From an uncultured Pelagibacteraceae bacterium (GTDB lineage: Bacteria; Pseudomonadota; Alphaproteobacteria; Pelagibacterales; Pelagibacteraceae), in assembly GCA_902513955.1 (NCBI GenBank), contig CABXOW010000005.1:22698-86697 (forward strand): a stretch of 64,000 bases of DNA. Reading direction: 5' to 3'. Position numbers and translations under genes: made by a program. Within the stretch, counting starts at the first letter, position 1; the number at the start of each line of letters is the position of its first letter. The notes beneath the pieces are model-generated. The model worked only from the letters and a program-made list of their open reading frames with translations, did not search any database and was not told the origin of the DNA. This document shows, piece after piece, positions 60,833-64,000 of the stretch.

Positions 60833-62758
60833 ATGTTAACTCAATTTTTAACTGTCTTAATCTTTGTTGCAATTATTGGATGCATCCTTTACGGGAGAAG
60901 ATTAATCAAAACTGAAAAAGTTGATGCTGTTTTTGGTAATCCAGAAAGGGCTAATGGCGGAACTCACTGGGTTATTGTTGGAGCTAGTGCAATCTTATTA
61001 GTTTGGTTATATTATTCTTGGGATATAGCTAAAGGTTTTTATCCAAAATCTGCCAATGAACTATGCCAAGTTGCTAAAATAAATGAGTCTTTATTGGGAT
61101 TAAAATATCAATTTCCAATCGAAGAAAGGGAATTCAAAAGTACCTCAATAATAAAAATTGAAAATAAAAATCTTAAAAAAATCACTGTAGAAATTCAAAA
61201 TTCTCAAGATTTAAATTCTAAACAAAAAACAACTTTGGTTGGATTTGTTAACAAAACTAATCAGTTAATTCCTTTACTAACAAACGAAAACTTAATGGAA
61301 TTAGATACAAAAACTAAAATTAAAGAAATGACTGATCAAATCAAGTTATTAAGTTTAAATTTTAAAAAGAAAGATTATCCATTTGAAACAGTAGAACAAA
61401 AAATTAAAAGACAAAAAGCTATTTCAGAGCAAGGTAATTGGGGTATTATTACGATAAGAAAAGGAACTGGATCTATAGAAAATACAATAGAAGTTCCGAT
61501 GGTACCTTCAACTGATAAAGGTTTAAAATTTCATACTGCTGCAAAAGAACTTAAACTTATTAATGATAAATTTTTTAAGTTAAGAAATCATAATGCTTAT
61601 TTTAAAACTGCAATTACAGAATTAAAAAACGAGATAAAAATATATAGAAAAAATTTAGATGATACAGAAGAAGCAGCATCTAGTTTAGCTAAAGATATTG
61701 TCAAAATTGCAAGAAGAATTGAATATGGAAGCATCTACCCGCCTACAGCTTTAAATGAAATGCAAAATGCAATTATTGAATTTGATAATGTACAAAAAGA
61801 TCAACAAGGTGGTTTAAGATTAGTTGATATAATTCTATTTCCTGCAGGCACAATTGTTTCAAGCGGAACAAGTTGTTCAGAACAAGGCTCGGGAAGATGG
61901 TTGCCCAAACCATCTGATACTTTTAATAAATTTGTTCTAATGTCAAAACCAAGCGTTGGTTACAAAAATATTCCCCTTCTTTGGATTAACATGATGGATG
62001 TAAGTTCAATTATTGGTTTTATTTTACCTGACTGGATTGCTGATATTTTACCTGGCGAATACCCCGTTCATACGAATGATGGTGTTGTTGAACAAAACTT
62101 TAAAGGGAAAGTTTTTAAAATTGTTACAGGTGACTTTAAACTTTTTAAAATCCCAGTTCCTTACGGACATATTTGGGACTCTTTCTTAAGGGTTTTTTTA
62201 GGATTGATTTTTGGTATAATTATTGGAGTACCTTTAGGACTGTTTATGGGGTTAAATAGATTTGCCAAAGGTTTCTTTGATCCTTTAATAGAATTATACA
62301 GACCTGTTCCACCTTTGGCTTGGGCTCCTTTGATCATTTCAGTTCTTGGTATTGATAATACTGGTAAAGTATTTTTATTATTTATGGTGTCTCTATCAAT
62401 CATGATCATTTCTGCAAGAGCTGGTGCTTCAGGAACACAGCTTTCAAAAATTCATGCTGCTCATTCTTTAGGAGCTTCGAAAAAACAAATTTTAAGATAC
62501 GTGATTTTCCCTAATTCATTACCTGAAATTCTAACGGGTATAAGAGTTGCCGTTGGAATGTGTTGGGGAACATTGGTTGCTGCTGAATTTTTAGCTGGAA
62601 CAACAGGTATTGGTTTTGTTGAAAACGTTGCTAAAAAATACTTTCAATATGAAGTTATTTGGATCACTATTTTTGTTATGGGTATGTTAGGTCTATTATT
62701 TGATGTTACATTACGTAAAATAATTGATAAAACAATTCCATGGCGTGGAAAAGGTTAA
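60833..62758 (+). CDS. tauC: Taurine-type ABC permease with large N-terminal extension
   Basis: A 641-residue protein, more than twice the usual TauC size (about 270). Residues 445-641 are the permease domain with RPVPPLAWAPLIISVLGI and the EAA loop AAHSLGASKKQILRYVIFPN (542-561). Before it are a span at 3-20, a second at 46-62, then some 270 hydrophilic residues (about 70-325) with lysine- and glutamate-rich helices that may form coiled coils, and a short permease-like LPKPSDTFNKF segment at 357-367. The extension is of unknown role. The reading frame is continuous from the ATG right after tauB. Confidence 0.88.
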   Translation: MLTQFLTVLIFVAIIGCILYGRRLIKTEKVDAVFGNPERANGGTHWVIVGASAILLVWLYYSWDIAKGFYPKSANELCQVAKINESLLGLKYQFPIEEREFKSTSIIKIENKNLKKITVEIQNSQDLNSKQKTTLVGFVNKTNQLIPLLTNENLMELDTKTKIKEMTDQIKLLSLNFKKKDYPFETVEQKIKRQKAISEQGNWGIITIRKGTGSIENTIEVPMVPSTDKGLKFHTAAKELKLINDKFFKLRNHNAYFKTAITELKNEIKIYRKNLDDTEEAASSLAKDIVKIARRIEYGSIYPPTALNEMQNAIIEFDNVQKDQQGGLRLVDIILFPAGTIVSSGTSCSEQGSGRWLPKPSDTFNKFVLMSKPSVGYKNIPLLWINMMDVSSIIGFILPDWIADILPGEYPVHTNDGVVEQNFKGKVFKIVTGDFKLFKIPVPYGHIWDSFLRVFLGLIFGIIIGVPLGLFMGLNRFAKGFFDPLIELYRPVPPLAWAPLIISVLGIDNTGKVFLLFMVSLSIMIISARAGASGTQLSKIHAAHSLGASKKQILRYVIFPNSLPEILTGIRVAVGMCWGTLVAAEFLAGTTGIGFVENVAKKYFQYEVIWITIFVMGMLGLLFDVTLRKIIDKTIPWRGKG

Positions 62759-62759
62759 A

Positions 62760-63764
62760 GTGAAAACTTCAGCGCTTAAAAAAGAAATCATAAATATTTT
62801 TAAAAAATTTGGTTTAAATAAAGAACATGCTTTAATTTCAGCCAATGCATTAATTAATGCTGAATTAGTTGGAGCCTATGGTCATGGTTTATCAAGACTT
62901 AAAATGTATTGCGATCGTATTTCAAAAAAAATAATTAACCCAAAACCAAAAATTAAAATAAAAAAAATTTCTCAATCGATTTCTCATATAGATGCAAACA
63001 ATAGCATTGGTTTTGTTGCGGCAGATCTTGGAATTAAAACTGCCATTAAACATGCGCAAAAAACTGGTATTGGAATGGTTGCTGTTAAAAATAGTGGTCA
63101 CTATGGTTTGTCTGGTTACTATGCTGAACAAGCTGTTAAAAAAAATTTAATAACAATGATTTACACAAATGCTCCGCCAGCAGTTGCTCCCCATGGAGCT
63201 TTAAAATCTTTGTTTGGAACTAACCCAATTTGTTTTGGTACTCCTACAGGATCTAAAGTTCCTTTTATATTGGATACATCAATCTCAGTTATAAATAGAG
63301 GTAAGATTAGAGTGGCAGCAAGAAATAATCAGAAAATTCCTGAAGGTGTTGCGTTAGATAAATTTGGAAAGCCAACTATCGATGCAAAAAAAGCATTAAC
63401 AGGTGTTCAATTACCTATTGCTGGATTTAGAGGATCAGGTCTTGCTTGGATGGTTGATATTTTAAGTGGAGTTTTAACTGGAGGAAATCATGCTGGACGT
63501 GTTAAAGATCCTTTTGATGATTTCTCAGGTCCACAAAATATTGGACATTTATTTATAACTTTTAAAGCGAATTTATTTCAAAAAAATTATAATCAAAGAA
63601 TTAAAGACAACATTAAAACGATTAAAAAACTTCCTAAGATCAAAGGAGTAAAAGAAATTATGTATCCTGGACAAAATAAATTTAATCGATACAAAAAAAA
63701 TATAAAAAAAGAAATTTCTATTCCAGCTATTATTAAAAAAGATTTAGAAGTTTTAATAAGTTAG
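62760..63764 (+). CDS. LDH2/malate dehydrogenase family oxidoreductase
   Basis: A 334-residue NAD(P)-dependent enzyme of the malate/L-lactate dehydrogenase type 2 family (ureidoglycolate, sulfolactate and malate dehydrogenases). AYGHGLSRLKMYC, VKNSGHYGLSGYYAEQA (catalytic His), NAPPAVAPHGALKSLFGTNPICFG and FRGSGLAWMVDILSGVLTGG are all present. An open frame reaches a TTG at 62724 inside tauC; the GTG at 62760, one base after the tauC stop, is preferred. Its position suggests oxidation of a 2-hydroxy-sulfonate such as sulfolactate or a related acid, but this is inference. Confidence 0.83.
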   Translation: MKTSALKKEIINIFKKFGLNKEHALISANALINAELVGAYGHGLSRLKMYCDRISKKIINPKPKIKIKKISQSISHIDANNSIGFVAADLGIKTAIKHAQKTGIGMVAVKNSGHYGLSGYYAEQAVKKNLITMIYTNAPPAVAPHGALKSLFGTNPICFGTPTGSKVPFILDTSISVINRGKIRVAARNNQKIPEGVALDKFGKPTIDAKKALTGVQLPIAGFRGSGLAWMVDILSGVLTGGNHAGRVKDPFDDFSGPQNIGHLFITFKANLFQKNYNQRIKDNIKTIKKLPKIKGVKEIMYPGQNKFNRYKKNIKKEISIPAIIKKDLEVLIS

Positions 63765-63929
63765 AAGCGTCAGCACACCTAAAGATACACAAACGGTTGA
63801 AAAAATTACAGTTTTTTTGATTTTGTCTTTTCTCTTTTGTGCCATTAGTCTTTGCTTTAGAACATCCACGTTTACTCTTATTGGGGTCTCAATAACGTCA
63901 GATGTTCTATTTAAGCTTTCTGTACTCAT
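63753..63929 (-). CDS. Small C-tail-anchored membrane protein, paralogue of the one at 53.6 kb
   Basis: A 58-residue protein from the ATG at 63929 (MSTESLNRTSDVIETP); the frame continues upstream to 63980 but the ATG is preferred. A basic helix (VDVLKQRLMAQKRKDKIKK) precedes a hydrophobic C-terminal segment of about 19 residues. It resembles the 69-residue protein at 53593-53802 through the NV..L..R, KRK.K and IFS pattern. It overlaps the end of the LDH2-family gene by 12 bases in the opposite direction. Function unknown. Confidence 0.6.
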   Translation of the reverse strand: MSTESLNRTSDVIETPIRVNVDVLKQRLMAQKRKDKIKKTVIFSTVCVSLGVLTLLTY

Positions 63930-64000
63930 AAGCTTAAATAAGCATGTTTTATAGATATTTAATATAGTTATCTTGTCCAAAATGGGTTGACTCTTAATTA

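Overview
The window is a 64 kb stretch of a very AT-rich, densely packed bacterial chromosome. Gaps between genes are usually under 80 bases, neighbouring genes often overlap by 1-4 bases, and start codons include TTG and GTG. The gene content (class II DAHP synthase, 2-methylcitrate cycle, taurine-type ABC transporter, dimethylglycine/sarcosine dehydrogenase-like enzyme, tripartite tricarboxylate transporters, tiny regulatory complement) fits a streamlined marine alphaproteobacterium of the SAR11 / Pelagibacterales group. No insertion sequence, prophage, CRISPR array, rRNA operon or integrase was seen. No gap exceeds about 225 bases.

Layout. 1-8.1 kb (minus strand): partial trmJ, cimA, cysS, nadE, class II DAHP synthase, glmS and a GlmU that has only its acetyltransferase half. 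8.1-12.4 kb (plus): gph and the prpDBC 2-methylcitrate cycle genes. 12.4-15.4 kb (minus): class Ia ribonucleotide reductase nrdAB behind two NrdR-like boxes. 15.5-17.0 kb: a phosphomannomutase/phosphoglucomutase. 17.1-24.5 kb (minus): a cassette with a TauE/SafE exporter, a TctABC importer, an acylating aldehyde dehydrogenase of SauS type and an acyl-CoA ligase of SauT type, plausibly for sulfoacetate. 24.5-33.5 kb: dusA, rpoZ with a long acidic tail, an MFS carrier, small oxidoreductases, a ROK kinase, a gamma carbonic anhydrase-like protein, a GT4 glycosyltransferase and a DMT carrier. 33.5-42.2 kb: a second TctABC system, an AbrB-type membrane protein, a GT9 glycosyltransferase, a PhyH dioxygenase and a polar amino acid ABC importer without its ATPase. 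42.3-53.4 kb: a fused SpeD-SpeE enzyme, a fused aldolase/dehydrogenase, TrpB2, asparaginase II, mtnA, mtnP, apt, a second phosphoribosyltransferase and guaC. 53.4-64 kb: tRNA-Met, a dimethylglycine/sarcosine dehydrogenase-like enzyme, alanine dehydrogenase, a taurine:pyruvate-type aminotransferase, a tauABC-like transporter with a greatly enlarged permease, and an LDH2-family dehydrogenase. Two related small tail-anchored proteins sit at the two ends of this last block.

How the genes may work together. TauABC-like uptake, the class III aminotransferase and alanine dehydrogenase form the usual set for taking nitrogen from taurine and recycling pyruvate. The sulfoacetaldehyde produced could be handled by the SauS/SauT-like pair about 37 kb away; no xsc gene is in the window. 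SpeD-SpeE makes spermidine and 5'-methylthioadenosine, which MtnP and MtnA process, with adenine recovered by Apt. All four solute-binding protein genes are followed within about 30 bases by an RNA hairpin ahead of the next gene, which suggests that binding proteins are expressed above their downstream partners by 3' hairpins or attenuators. In one case the hairpin is a complete terminator-like structure containing the start codon of the next gene.
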